A stretch of 64,000 nt of DNA from Epiperipatus broadwayi (lineage: Eukaryota; Onychophora; Udeonychophora; Euonychophora; Peripatidae), in contig JAQFVV010012441.1 in assembly GCA_028023455.1 (NCBI GenBank), positions 4,583,911-4,647,910 on the forward strand. Reading direction: 5' to 3'. Each line of letters opens with the position of its first letter. Positions within the stretch are counted from its first letter, which is position 1. The position numbers and the translations under genes were made by a program. Below, in pieces: positions 44,291-55,800 of the stretch. A model generated the notes under the pieces. It did not search any database. It saw nothing but the letters and a program-made list of their open reading frames with translations, and was not told the origin of the DNA.

Positions 44291-44747
44291 CATCTCTACT
44301 TCTTTTCGGTTATATATTTAGAAAAGGTACAAATAATAGAGTCAAATTATAAATCAGTTTACTTAAAATTCTCAGTGGATTTCAATTGACATCTAATTTT
44401 ATGATATTATTTTTAGGTAGCATTTACAATCTATTTAATTATGTCTCCATTGTTTGACAACTTATTATTTGATCATAATATTGTCTAAATGATAGATTGC
44501 TGAAATATTTATTGGTGATGCACAAACATGAGGATTGCCGTGAAACAATTTTATACATTCCAATTTAAAGCCATTGCCTTACCCCATATTTTACTATTCT
44601 TTAACAAAGTATATGACATATCTTAATTTCTTTACTCCACTCTAGATCAGAAATTGCCACATTGATTTTACTAGTCAGTGCTTCGTTGCTGCACTTGGCT
44701 TTAGATTTCTTCAATTTTAGAATTTTACTTTCATTTTGTTTCACAAT
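44291..44747. other. AT-rich intergenic DNA
   Basis: No gene or shared repeat recognised between the LINE relic and the next HHR-A copy. Confidence 0.5.
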
Positions 44748-45095
44748 AATGGATTATGTCCTTTACATGAGGGGTCAGATTGACCTTAGGTCAACATGGG
44801 TGTGACAAGAATCTCAGCCTCAGGGTGGCCTTTGAGTATTCCATCATCAGATTTTCAATTGGATGGACGGTTGAAGAGTTGGAGTGTGGAATAGATTGAA
44901 GCCTATCCATTAAAGTATGAAGATGGGCTATCTTAATATATATCTGAGCACTTATAGCATATATGTGTAGAGATGGTAATCTGGACCAACTGATGATTGC
45001 TGGTTTAGCATGAAATACGTATATTGATAATTATTTATCTTTCAACATGTATGTGTTCAAGTGTATGTATTATGCTCAAATACCCTATATAATAA
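44748..45095 (+). mobile_element. HHR-A repeat, copy 3 (single orientation, longest 5' part)
   Basis: Begins with GGATTATGTCCTTTACATGA, GGTCAGATTGACCTTAGGTC and AACATGGGTGTGAC. It then has the TCATCAGATTTTCAATTGGA block, the TTAATATA..CTGAGCAC block, the ribozyme, and an abbreviated 3' segment. There is no inverted arm. The 5' part, including a GACCTTAGGTC near-palindrome, also appears in the minus-strand copy at 58590-58985, so it belongs to the family. Confidence 0.8.
44978..45032 (+). ncRNA. HHR-A hammerhead, near-intact core
   Basis: CTGATGA (44990-44996) and GAAA (45012-45015) are both intact. Stem II has three pairs (TGC with GCA) and a T/T mismatch at its base. Stem III is AUA/UAU with a 2-nt CG loop and the triplet ATA ends at 45023. 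Stem I (ACCAA against TTGAT) has lost pairs, which weakens the prediction. Confidence 0.78.
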
Positions 45096-45960
45096 TAATT
45101 ATGATAATTATTCTTTATCATTTAATGTTTAAATATTCAGGATATTTTGGATACTCTTTTATGAAATCTTACTAATAATAAAAGCAAAATCATAACCTCA
45201 ATGATTGCAGAAGTGTAAATATTTTTTTACAAACGCTGAAGATTGTATCAGTGCTTGACATTCATATTACAAAGCCAGATAGACAACTGGATTTTCCCAC
45301 TTTTATAATACTAGTTTAATAATAAATGTAATAGCATATAAAAGCGATTTAACCCGCTGAAGAAGAAGCTGTAAGTAGTAACCAAAAACAATTAAATCAA
45401 ATTAATTTAGGCCTAGTACTTTCGAGGTTTTCCCTCATATTCATGGCCAAAATAAATGTAATAAGTGCGCTTAAACGTAACTATAGAGAAGCTTGTTATT
45501 TCCATCTCTTCCTGCACAATCATTCAATACATCGAAAAAAATAATTCAAAGAGAAAGATAAGAGAGCCTTGCTATATAGCCAATAATACGAATACTATCA
45601 ATAATTGAGAATCAGTCTTTCTTCTCTCCAAATAACAGTCGCTATAATTTAAATATTTAATATTGAATTTAAATCTCTTCAAATATATTCAGTTACACTC
45701 ATCTCTCCATTATTATTCTATTTCATCTTGTTATGAATATGAGAAATCCATAAGTTCCCGAAAGCGCTAAATATTTAATTTATAGAAATAATGTTTCTCT
45801 TTAGTTGCGTGTAAGTGAACTTATTACATGTATAACATTCCTTATAGAAGAAGAATAAACAGTTAACGTCATTACGTAAGGTGTAATAAAAATAAATCAA
45901 GTGATATTTCCTTGTCAGTAATTCAAAAGTGATAGAAGTGGGCTGCATTCCTGTTTTTCT
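45096..45960. other. AT-rich intergenic DNA
   Basis: No gene recognised. The 67-codon minus frame at 45775-45978 ends in the SINE fragment and is not credible. Confidence 0.5.
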
Positions 45961-46062
45961 TTTTTTCTCATGTACCATAGCATCAGCCGGGAAGCGAACC
46001 AGCTAACCCGGGACAATTGCTTATAAAGCCGCTGACGCTGACCTCTCGACCACCAATGCTTG
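45961..46062 (-). mobile_element. tRNA-derived SINE fragment, second copy
   Basis: Minus strand tRNA-like fold 46059-45980: acceptor GCATTGG with CTGATGC, a D-like GTCGAGAGGTCAGCG, TTTATAA anticodon loop (TAT), and T arm with GGTTCGCTTCCCGG. It shares with 32295-32400 the downstream GATGCTAT..TACATGAG and A-run. The anticodon stem is poorly paired. This is a relic SINE, not a tRNA gene. Confidence 0.72.
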
Positions 46063-47084
46063 ACTATTCCTGGTTTTTAATCTTCGGATTCTCTATATCT
46101 ACCACTGCATTAAATAATATGAGATTGAATATCTGTTTAATAATTAAAGAACTAAATAGATTATTTAAGAGAACAACAATCTGATAAAATATCATTTGAT
46201 CTAAAAAAAAATAAGCAAGGTCACTTATCCGCATTCAAATTCCAAACTATGGGATTATCCGGAAATGTACTAACCAATGTGCTACAATGTATCAGAAAAT
46301 TTTATATTTACAGATACACATTACAATTTTAAAAATATTTAATTATCAAACTAAAGAACTCATTAAAATTCTATTTGAACTTTATTTAATTGGCTAATAT
46401 CTGCTTTCCGTTTAAGTGAAAATTTAATGGTTATCAGTTAACAATGTTTCAAAGCTTTTATCCGTTTCTACCTCAGGGTATTTTTCATTGTAAATTTATT
46501 TTAATAGTAGCCTATTATTGTATTTTACTATCTTTAGCCGGTTTGGAAAAGTAGATCATTCCATTAATACAGCTGACGTATAAATGGGTTTATGAAATAC
46601 AAAGTTTTTAACTAATTCTAAGTTAATGATATTTAAATCTTCATTTATTAATAGTATACATGTTTTCAAATATTAGCAAATATGATAGGAAATTTCATGT
46701 TAGTCTTATAAAAAGGAATTAATACTTCTACAAAATATCAGTTTTCAAAAATTGCATAAATTAGTTTATAAGTATATATATATCTAGTTTCTATATAAAA
46801 TAATTATTGAAAGAAGGCATTAATTAAAAAATTACCTTAAACCAAATTTTTTATTCGTAAACAAGAGTGTCATTTATAACTAGTCAAAATAAGAGTCATA
46901 GATCACATGACCCTATCTCTTAAGCTTGTAAGTTATAAACAGTGAGGATTGCCAATTCCTCAACAAGCTTTGTGATAAGCACTTAAAATATCTCTGTCAA
47001 GAACCCCCCCCAACCCCTGACCATGGTTTCGTGCTTTGGCACTCCTCAGAGACTAAATCTAACCTCTCTAAAATATTATATTTT
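46063..47084. other. AT-rich intergenic DNA
   Basis: No gene recognised. A 75-bp minus-strand block at 46214-46300 has a tRNA-like A-box region (TAGCACATTGGTTAGTA) and TTTGAAT near the B-box place, but the fold is incomplete. A C-run (CCCCCCCAACCCC) is at 47006-47018. Confidence 0.5.
46214..46300 (-). mobile_element. Possible decayed tRNA-derived SINE
   Basis: Minus strand TAGCACATTGGTTAGTACAT resembles a tRNA D arm (A box), followed 25-30 nt later by GGAATTTGAATGCGGA, resembling a T arm. Stems are only partly paired. It is unlike the SINE family at 32.3 and 46.0 kb. Low confidence. Confidence 0.3.
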
Positions 47085-47545
47085 TAAATAGAGAAATTTG
47101 AACTCAGGATTTTTTAGTCTATTCAACCTCTACTCTATCTCAAGCAACCATCACGCATCATCACACACAAACGAAAAAGACCCATGATCTCCAGTATACA
47201 TATTTCATGCAGAATGAGCACTCATCAGTTGGGCCAGATCATAATAATCTCTCACACATATATACAATCAGTCTTCAGTTTATATTAAGATAGAAATTCC
47301 TCAAACTTTAAAGGATGGGCCTCAGTCTTTTTATCCTTCCAACTATTCAACTGTCCACTGCATTGAAAAACCGATGATAGAATGCTCAAATGATCTGGCC
47401 GAACTGATAACTACTGTTTTTGCATGAAATATCTAAATTGGACATCATATATCTTTTTCGCATGTGTGTGTTAATTGATTGAAATAGAGTTGCATAGACT
47501 GAAAAATTTTGAGTTCAAATCCCTCTATTTTCATATACAGGCAAC
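47085..47545 (+). mobile_element. HHR-A repeat, copy 4 (inverted pair)
   Basis: The left arm (about 47085-47285, minus strand) runs from the B-box-like block (minus strand GAGTTCAAATTTCTC) through the ribozyme to CAGTTTATATTAAG. The right arm (about 47370-47545) is a decayed partner ending GAGTTCAAATCCCTC. The spacer matches the TTCAATTGG..AGTTGAAGAG segment of other copies. The left arm keeps the better ribozyme, the reverse of copy 1. Confidence 0.78.
47186..47240 (-). ncRNA. HHR-A hammerhead, intact core
   Basis: Minus strand CTGATGA (47228-47222) and GAAA (47106-region, 47206-47203) are intact. Stem II GTGC with GCAT gives four pairs, one a wobble. Stem III is AUA/UAU around a 2-nt loop with an ATA triplet. 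Stem I has a mismatch next to the core, but the outer GATC/GATC helix is retained. The partner in the right arm (about 47389-47455) has CTGATAA and is degenerate. Confidence 0.78.
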
Positions 47546-48174
47546 AATCAGTATAAATAAATAACATACTGCCTTAGAATTATGGTATTTTTAGAAAAGT
47601 ATTTATATATATAAACAAATAAAATCAGTAATTCTCAAGCATATATATATATATTCATTATGGTTCAACATTTAGGGAATGCTAAACATTAGATCATTTT
47701 ACTTTACAGCTAGCTGCTGCAAGCTTTGTGCAAAAAATATTTGCTGTTAAATGAATATTTTAGATCTTAAAGGAATCAAGCAGAACAAATTCCTAATGTC
47801 CAATTCATAATTTAGATGTTATTGCAGCCTTTATCACTATGTGATTACTCATATAGTATATGGACATGGATGGGTTGCTCACAACCATGCAACAGTATGA
47901 TGAGTATATTGCCTTATTACTTCTAAGTTTAACATCAGGACACATCATTGTCTTTCTTCTAAGCTACCTGATAGCTCTTAACTAAAATACCAATTGACTT
48001 GAAGGAAGAATGAATGTGTATGTGAAAGAACTTTTTTAAAAATACATATTTATAATTATGATAAAAATTAAATTATGGTTTTTTATTATCAGGAGGCTAT
48101 AAAACCATCAGCCAAGAGAGCAGTTGCTAAATGTGGAGAGTTGTAAGAATCCTGAGATTGGAAATCCAGGCTGC
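47546..48174. other. AT-rich intergenic DNA
   Basis: No gene recognised between the HHR-A copy and the LINE endonuclease relic. Confidence 0.5.
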
Positions 48175-48690
48175 AATTTGATGACAGCATTTTATTTAAG
48201 TACTTACAACTCGAGATCAAGTGAAGGAAGATTGTAAGAATTAGGAGAAGAACTGCCAAATATTAAATGGGATAGTAGTGGACTTTGTGGTATTAAAAGA
48301 AAAGATGAAGAAACAATTTAAAAAGTGGACATGTACTCTACTATAAAAGCACAAATATTGTAGCATTAGTAGAGTGACAAGATTGGTTATTCAGCTTAAT
48401 GGAATATACCAAATGCAGATATTCCAGGTTTATTTATTAACAAGTTCTCATTGTATGAAGAAGTAGAAGGTTTTACATGAATGTATAAAATGTTGATCAG
48501 ACCAAACAACATTTTAAATTGGTCACAGGGTACCTTAATGCTATAATTGGTAAATGATTAAAAGATTAGGTAAATTCAGTTAGATGTGATAGAAATAGGA
48601 GAAGATACAGATTTAGGAAGGTTACAGAAAATGGATACGTATAAATTTTCTTTGACAAAAAATGCTAAACCAAAATTGACATAGAAGCAT
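48175..48690 (+). pseudogene. LINE apurinic-endonuclease domain relic (RTE-like)
   Basis: Decayed but readable: TYNSRSS (from the TYNVRTL-type start of LINE endonucleases), ELGEELPNIKWD, GLCGIKRKDEET, and later FKLVTGYLNAIIGK, a mutated form of the catalytic GDFN motif. Order and spacing match the N-terminal half of a LINE ORF2 endonuclease. Stops and frameshifts are scattered throughout. The reverse transcriptase that should follow is absent. Confidence 0.75.
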
Positions 48691-49770
48691 GGCTATTTTT
48701 TGCTGATTAAAAAAAAAAATTAAACAAATTATTTATTTGAAATCCATTTTTAAAATTATAATGAATTATTATTCAGACATCATAAAAAACAAAATTATAT
48801 TTTGAAATCTAAAAGTGCATTTCTAATTATTGAAATATCACAAAAAATTTCCGTATTGGGGTTTATGAACACATACTTATGAATCACTCACAACTTCTGC
48901 TTTCCCATAATCACAACCTCAATTGACTTGATTACTTAAAAACAAATCTTTTCAAATAAAATCCAATTGTAAGCATGAGTACTTTTGATTTGAAATAAAT
49001 ATACCAATTTGTTGCATAAACAATCATATATATGTAATACTTAGATACTCTACCATTATTAGCAAGTGAAAAACATTATAACAGAACAAAATATATTAAC
49101 TAAACCGATTATAAGATGCATAAATATCACAACCATAATTATAACACGTTGAAAGTATACTCTGTTTATTTAAACGTTGAAAGTATACTCTGTTTATTTA
49201 ATTTGTTTTGCTCTCTGCTACATTGTTTTTCATATATATGACAACAAAGCAGAAAAATATGTCTCTTTTTTCCAATATAATGAAAGAATAATATTCAATC
49301 TCAGCCTGAGAACAATGAATTTATCAATCGATGATGTTGTTGGTTCATTTGTATTTTGATATTATCAAGCTACAACATTGTCAACACTTTTGACTTTATG
49401 ATATGTGTATTATATCGACATCTTCAAATTTTTTAAAAACTAAGATTCCAATAGTTACAATTTCTGCTGCTAAATGAAAGTAAAACCTAATAAAATAGCA
49501 CTATATAGCAACAAGAGAGTGAAGGGAAGCCAAGAATGATAGTATCAATCAGATTGCACTGAAGATATAGAATGAAATGTGAACATGGTAATGTATCAAC
49601 ATGGTTTGCATTAACTAATTATGTTACTATATTTAATCAAACAAATGTGCTTTAAACATAAAATTATTAAATTTATTAATTTATACTATAATAACAATAA
49701 AAAATAATAAATAAAATGGTGATAAACTATTATAAACATTCTTTCAATTCACATAAATACTTTCATATAT
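48691..49770. other. AT-rich intergenic DNA
   Basis: No gene recognised. Contains a perfect 28-bp tandem duplication at 49147-49202. Confidence 0.5.
49147..49202. repeat. 28-bp perfect tandem duplication
   Basis: CGTTGAAAGTATACTCTGTT followed by TATTTAAA occurs at 49147-49174 and again from 49175. The two copies differ at most at the last base. A recent duplication is implied. Confidence 0.9.
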
Positions 49771-50165
49771 AGGGTATATGAGTACAGACTTTTACATGAT
49801 CCACCACTCTCCACTATATCTAATAACACTGATATATCCAAACACATATATGTTGAGCATTCCATCATCAGATTTTCAATTGGATGGATGGTTGAAGAGT
49901 TGGGAGTGTGGAGTAGATTCAAGCCTGTCCATTAAAGTAAGAAGATTGTCTATCTTAATATATATCTGAGCACTTATAGTATATATGTGTGGGAGATGAT
50001 AATCTGGATCAACTGATGATTGCTGGTTTAGCATGAAATACGTATATTGGTGATTATTTATCTTTTCAACATATATGTGTTTCAGTGTATCAGTGTTATT
50101 AGATAGAGTGGAGAGTGATGGGTCGTGTGAAAGTCTGTGCTCACATATCCTATATATTACATATA
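49771..50165 (+). mobile_element. HHR-A repeat, copy 5 (inverted arm deleted for the ribozyme)
   Basis: The right arm includes the TCATCAGATTTTCAATTGGA block, the ribozyme and a full 3' segment ending at about 50165. The left arm (49771-49860) is the reverse complement of only the 3' segment (compare CAACATATATGTGTTT at about 50068). The minus-strand ribozyme is therefore missing. The element lies about 110 bp from the stop of a PLE GIY-YIG relic on the opposite strand, where a PLE terminal repeat would sit. Confidence 0.8.
50001..50055 (+). ncRNA. HHR-A hammerhead, best stem I
   Basis: CTGATGA (50013-50019) and GAAA (50035-50038) are intact. Stem I is fully paired: ATCAA (50008-50012) with TTGGT (50047-50051), including one G-U, then the outer AATC (50001-50004) with GATT (50052-50055) across a 3-nt internal loop. 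Stem III is AUA/UAU with a CG loop and the ATA triplet, with the predicted cut after A50046. Stem II has three pairs plus a T/T mismatch at the base. With 1806-1860 it is the most plausible active HHR-A copy. Confidence 0.85.
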
Positions 50166-50275
50166 TAGACACAGGTATGTAATAAGCCTGTGTTTCAGTT
50201 ATAAATACTTTCAGTAAATTTCTTAACTTCTTTCAACTGCCATTAAATTCAAACAAAAAATGGAAGCAAACATAA

Positions 50276-51080
50276 TCAACTCAAACCCCATGAATCCCAA
50301 ATTTTAATGCTAGAAGCTTTTTTATTAATTAAATTCATTTTATTTTTATTTATTAAAATTGCCTCCTTAATTTTTCTTTTATTATGGTTTCTCTCTTCAT
50401 GAAGAATCTCCACACTTTCAAAATCAAACTTAAATTTATATTTACATGTCCTTTCATGATCCAAGAAAACTAAAGCAGTCATTAAATTATTATTATTTTT
50501 ATTTATCACATAAACAATTCATGCTCCTTTAATCTGTGTTCAATACTGCACCTCAATTCACCTATATATAATAACATACATCCACAAAAAATTTGATACA
50601 CAACGTTACTTTTCTGCTTGACAGGTATGACATTTTAAAAATTAATCACTAATTTATTAACATTATTTGTAACCTAAAATAAAACATTAAACATATTCTT
50701 ATATATATCCTTAAAACATTTTCCTTGAGCATTTGAAATATATGGAATAGATATCCATTTTTTATTATCAATCTTTAACTCCTTTAAACCATTATAGCTC
50801 TTTTTAAATTAACATAAAGTATTATTAATTTGTTCCACCTTACAAACAACTTTAGCAATTCCTTGGCAAATATCTCAATATTTCTTTAATTTATCACAAT
50901 GGTAATGATATAATTTTTCATTATAAAACAAAAAAGATCTAAAAGTTGCCATTTTATATAAAAATGATACTTTTGATTTAAGATTTATATATTCCCTTTT
51001 TTGCAATGGCTTGATTATTAATTTATAACAAAATACTATTATCTCTTGTAATACTTAAATCCAAATACTTAATATTTTTG
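50276..51080 (-). pseudogene. PLE GIY-YIG endonuclease and linker relic
   Basis: Reading the minus strand from about 51080: a decayed linker with KIDNKKWISIPYISNAQGK (a PLE-type connector), a Cys motif CHTCQ, then YQIFCGCMLLYIGELRCSIE and HRLKEHE (GIY-YIG core). The final frame 50276-50509 follows with FDFESVEILHEERN (and the conserved glutamate in RKIKEAI). Several stops and a frameshift separate the parts. Domain order is as in PLE proteins; the RT is too decayed to read. Confidence 0.83.
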
Positions 51081-51502
51081 ACCTTTTCCTTATATCACCC
51101 ATATAAATGCTCACTATTTGCATTCTATCATATGATTTTAGATTGGAATATATATTAAATCATTTGTGTTTTGCATTGAGTTAAAGTGAAAAATCATTTT
51201 AATTATTTTACTGACTTAAAATGGGCTATTATGTTTAAAAATACAGTAAAAGATTATTGACGCTAATTTTTATAGTTAAGCAATATATTCATTACTGTCA
51301 TTGGTTGAATATCATAGAATATAATCAAAGGTCTTTCATATTAATGCTTAATAGACTTATACAGAAGTTACCTTGGATTACTTAAATTATAATCATTATC
51401 AAATGAACATATTCAGATAGGAATAGAAATCATATTGCTCTTCTAAGCACTGGAAACTCATATGTCAATTTTGGTTTTCCCTGGATAAATTCAGTTGAAA
51501 AG
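51081..51502. other. AT-rich intergenic DNA
   Basis: No gene recognised. It may hold the further-decayed RT part of the adjacent PLE, but I cannot read it. Confidence 0.45.
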
Positions 51503-52390
51503 ACACCTGGGTCTTGTTTTATGCAGATTATTTTAATGCAATTTTGAATTTATGCGATTCATGTTTCTTCTTAATATCTTTCATATTTCACTATATTTAT
51601 TAGATATCAAATTTAAATTATTAATAACTTATTTTGACTTGAAATACTTTTTTTTTTCAAAAATATAACATTATATTAGCAGCTAATGTGAATATGGCCT
51701 GAAGCTGTATTTAGAATCTTAGCTTCTATACTTATACTAATGAGTAAGTAATAATAATAGATTTATATGTACATATAAAAATATCGCAATAAATATTCAA
51801 AAATTTTAAACTTTTAAAACCTATTTTGTTAGATATTAACAGATATAAATATTTTTTTAGATTTTTAAAATAAATAATAACGAAGATTTTATTGATTTTA
51901 TAAACTGAAAATAATCTTTCTAATGATAATATATAGCCTTTTTGTTTTGATTGCGATCTCATTTTTTTAATATAGAAACAGAAAATCATTAACAAAGCAC
52001 AAGACTGAAAGTGGTGCTAGTTTATATTACATGATGAATCTGATTTCTTACTAGTTCGCAAATGAACACATATTGTCTAATAGTGGTAATGATTAAACAT
52101 GTATAAAAAATGTAAAATTAGTATTGTAGTTAATAAAAAAAGTAAAAAAGTTTGTCTTGTATTAATTTTTTTCAAATATTTGAAATTTTTTATTAGTCAT
52201 ACTTTATTTCCTTAGTTTTTTAATGCAAATTTTAAAGTAATTTTTCCTTGTTGCTTTACTTTTATGCTGATTTCAAAAATCACAGAACCTATCCCCCATT
52301 TTTCAAGGTAAGTTACGTTTATTTTTGTGCAATTTCTCTTGTGTGCATTTTTTGAGGAACCTATCTACCGCATAAACATGACCCAGATGT
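51503..52390 (+). mobile_element. TIR element, copy 1 (~890 bp)
   Basis: Left end ACACCTGGGTCTTGTTTTAT and right end ATAAACATGACCCAGATGT are imperfect inverted repeats. The whole segment aligns with the reverse complement of 54824-55800, sharing AATTTATGCGATTCATG-type, GAATATGGCCTGAAGCTGTA, and TATCCCCCATTTTTCAAGG blocks. There is no transposase frame. A non-autonomous DNA transposon is the best explanation; the superfamily is unclear. Confidence 0.78.
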
Positions 52391-54135
52391 AATTACAATT
52401 TAAGTAATCAAAAGTAAGTTCTGTATTGTAACATTTATTTATATACATTGCAAATATATTGGCATTTGGTAAAAGCTAAAAAAAATAAAAGTAAATTTAG
52501 ATTTTTTTTTTACTATAATTTTTTTTAAAAAAAATAACGTACAATGAAAGTTAAATTATTCTTTCGTATTTTTTTTAAATGTAATTAGAAATAAAAGTAG
52601 AATTGGAGAAAACAAACGAATTCCAAAAGCAAGTAAAAAGATAAGCTAAAAGAAAAATATTTTAGCTAATTAAACATGGCTGAAAAACTTGATAAAAAAA
52701 TGAGAACTTAGTAATTGAAAAATGATAAAGACTGTATAAGATTATAAACACAAAACGCCATTATAATAGCATGTGCAGAAGTTGGAAAACTGTGCCTCTA
52801 GTATAAAAGGCAGATGTCAGTTTGAAGAACATCTTGGTTTGCCTGATATTCTTTTGGTTGGTTTTGGATTAAAGAATCCAGACCACTCTACGATGAAAAA
52901 GTTCTTCATATGAGAGTAGACCGGAGCTTTTAGCTGACATTGTTACTGATGGACACCAGAGAAGCTTACACGACTAGCCTATGGAACCAGCACCAAGATC
53001 AACTAATAATCAAAGGCCGTGAGCTCATTTTAACCCCGAAAAACTATGCATAGTTATCTACAACTTTTGTGAATTCACTAAAACTTACTGGTAAGTTATG
53101 CTTTATTACTCCTGATTGTGACCAAATTAAACGTTTTCAAACAATTTCTAAAAGTATGTTTAAACAATCCCGATAGAGACATTAAATTTCTTGTACAAGA
53201 AACATTCATTTTTTAAGGAACTTTCTAGAAGAAATTTGGAAGTGAACAGTAATTGTAAAATTGTTTTTTATTAATTGATTCACGTCTGAATTAAGTGTGT
53301 TCTCTCTAATTTATTTGATAAATAATTTATTTCAATTATTTTTTAGTCTATTAGAATAAAAATATTTCTAATACCAATTTTCATTTGTGTGTTATTAATA
53401 ATAGTTATTATTTTTTATTATTAAATTTATTATTAGTGTAATAAGTTTTAAAACATAATTTACCTTTGCCAATATGTTTCAATAAGCCCAGGAATAATAA
53501 TCTTAAAAAAATAATTCTCGTTACGGTATGATGTAATATCGATTAGTTTAAAAGTATTTTTCTTTTTTTATTTGTGAGATGTTATTTGACTATTTCAGTG
53601 GTCTCTTTAGAATAAGAGACCTGGCACCCATATTAAATAAATTAAAAGCTGATTTGTCAATAGCATAATTCTCAACAATTAATAGGTTGAGATTGATCAG
53701 GAAATATAGTTATGTTTTTAGAAATAGAAATACAACTTTCTTCTTTTTGACATAACTTGATCAACTCGTGCTCAGTTTTATAGTAGCGTGTAGAGGCCTA
53801 GCAAAATAGAAAACGTTATAGTATACTACTTATTAAGATAACATTTATCAAGCAAAGTCAAATTCTTTCCATTTGATTTCTTGTTTGCACATTAAACATT
53901 GATATTAGTTATGAGAAGTGATCTCATATTTGTAAAATATAATTTTTTTATATAGTCTGTGGTTAGTATTATTTCATTTAGTGTTATATATATATATATA
54001 TAGTAACCTAAATAAACAAATATCAAGTGGTGTAATTTAATAAAAATATTTAAAAATAAATCCCACAGTATTTTATCCACTTTTTATCTCTAGTTTTATC
54101 TTATTAAGTGAATATTAAGTGAATACTATGTGAAT
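52391..54135. other. AT-rich intergenic DNA with a GC-richer island
   Basis: Mostly featureless except the promoter-like/exon-like island at 52802-53096. The 62-codon minus frame at 53892-54080 includes a (TA)n tract and is not credible. Confidence 0.5.
52802..53096 (+). promoter_or_regulatory. Promoter-like and exon-like island (TATA box, splice donor)
   Basis: TATAAAAGGCAG at 52802-52813 precedes about 260 bp that is more GC-rich than its flanks. It ends in ACTG|GTAAGT (donor predicted at 53091), a strong 5' splice-site match. TATA box, short 5' leader and splice donor would fit a first exon or the LTR/leader of a retroelement. No open frame of note and no second copy in the window. The features could be coincidental. 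Confidence 0.3.
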
Positions 54136-54823
54136 ATGGTCTATGAGGGCACCACTAGGTTATCTAAATCTAGACAAAGCTATATTCTATACCTATTTCA
54201 AATGTACCAGGTTTGAACCCATTTGGTATCTTATTTATAACAAAATGTAAGATTTGTAAATTTTAGAAACATATCACATTTGCACCAACATGAAGGGAAA
54301 CAAAAAAACATCCCTATGATTTGGTTATGCATACAACATTCATCAGACAAAAATGATTACTTAGATTTTAATATTTTAAATGCATTTCAACATTTTTATA
54401 AGTTTTTCTAGCTCATATCAAACACTATTGATTTATGGTGGCAATTCACTCATCCTTGAATGATGTTTGATTATCTTGATAGTGATTTGTATCTTATAAT
54501 AACTCACAAAAGATAACCAAATACAGTAAAAATCATTGTTTCTCTATGGCCATTAAACACATTTATCTAGAGCATTGATTTAAAAACATGATGATGATGA
54601 TAATGGTACAGCCACAGCTTTAGTATTAACACATAACATAAAATTTTGCTTTTATAAATTTATAATTATTTGCCTAACTTAACCATTAATATTCAACAGT
54701 GATGATGAATAATCCTAATCAATAAAGCAACTAATACTCTTAATAAAGATATACACTTCTTTTAATAAAAAAATTACCATTTATTACTGGACTACTAAAA
54801 TATACATACTATTTAAAGATATA

Positions 54824-55800
54824 CACCTGGGTCTCATTTTATGCAGTAGATAGGTTCCTCAGAAAACCTGCATTAAAAAAAATCACACAAAAATAGACCT
54901 GACTTACCTTGAAAAATGGGGGATAGGTGCTGTAATTTTCAGAATTCGCATAAAAGCAAAGCAACAAGTAAGAATTACTTTAAAATTTGCATTAAAAAAA
55001 TAAGCAATTAAAGTATGACTAATAAATAATTTCAAATATTTGAAATAAATTAATACAAGACAAACTTTTTTTTGCCTTTTTTTATTACTACAGTATTTAA
55101 TTTTACATTTTTCATACATATTTTAAACATTAATGCTAGTGTTTGTTTGTAAACTGGTAAGAAATCAGACTTGATGTGATGTGATGTATTGCAGCTCTCC
55201 TTAAATGAAGTCAATAATCTCTCAGCAATTATGCCCAGAGAAACCTGTTAGCCACTTTATTTTTATTCATGAGGTGATGTACAACTAGCACTACTTACTA
55301 TCTTATGCTGTGTTAATGGTTTACTGTTTCTATATTTAAAAAATGAAATTGCAATCAAAACAAAATATTATACATTATCATTAAAAAGATTATTTTCAGT
55401 TTATAAAATCTTCATTTTTTATTTTAAAAATCTAAAAGATTGTTTATTTCTGTTATATATAACAAAATATGTTTTAAAAGTTTAAATTTTTTGAATATTT
55501 ATTGCAATATTTTTATATGTATGTATAAATCTATTATTATTATTTACTCATTAGTATAAATAGGTTATTTACATATAAGCTAAGTTCTAAATACAGCTTC
55601 AGGCCATATTCACACTAGCTGCTAATATAACATTATATTTTTGAAAAAATAAGTATTTCAAGTGAAAAATAAGTTATTAATAATTTGAATTTTTTGATAT
55701 CTAATAAATGTAATGAAATATGAAAGATATTAAGAAGAAACATGAAATGCATAACTTCAAAATCACATTAAAATAATCCACATAAAATGAGACCCAGGTG
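54824..55800 (-). mobile_element. TIR element, copy 2 (977 bp, nested)
   Basis: Starts CACCTGGGTCTCATTTTATG and ends with CATAAAATGAGACCCAGGTG, a nearly perfect 20-bp terminal inverted repeat flanked by TATA/TATA, consistent with a TA-type target duplication. It is the minus-strand counterpart of 51503-52390. It lies inside copy 2 of the 3.1 kb repeat and contains a LINE 3' tail (55171-55265). No transposase. Confidence 0.82.
55171..55265 (-). mobile_element. LINE 3' tail inserted in TIR element
   Basis: Minus strand: GTGGCTAACAGGTTTCTCTG, then TAATTGCTGAGAGATTATTG, a TTTAAGGAGAGC block and a CACATC repeat tail. This is the same 3' UTR as 41900-42016. It interrupts sequence (AGAAATCAGA | TTCATGAGG) that is continuous in TIR copy 1 (GAATCTGATTTCT at 52035-52047). 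Confidence 0.85.
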
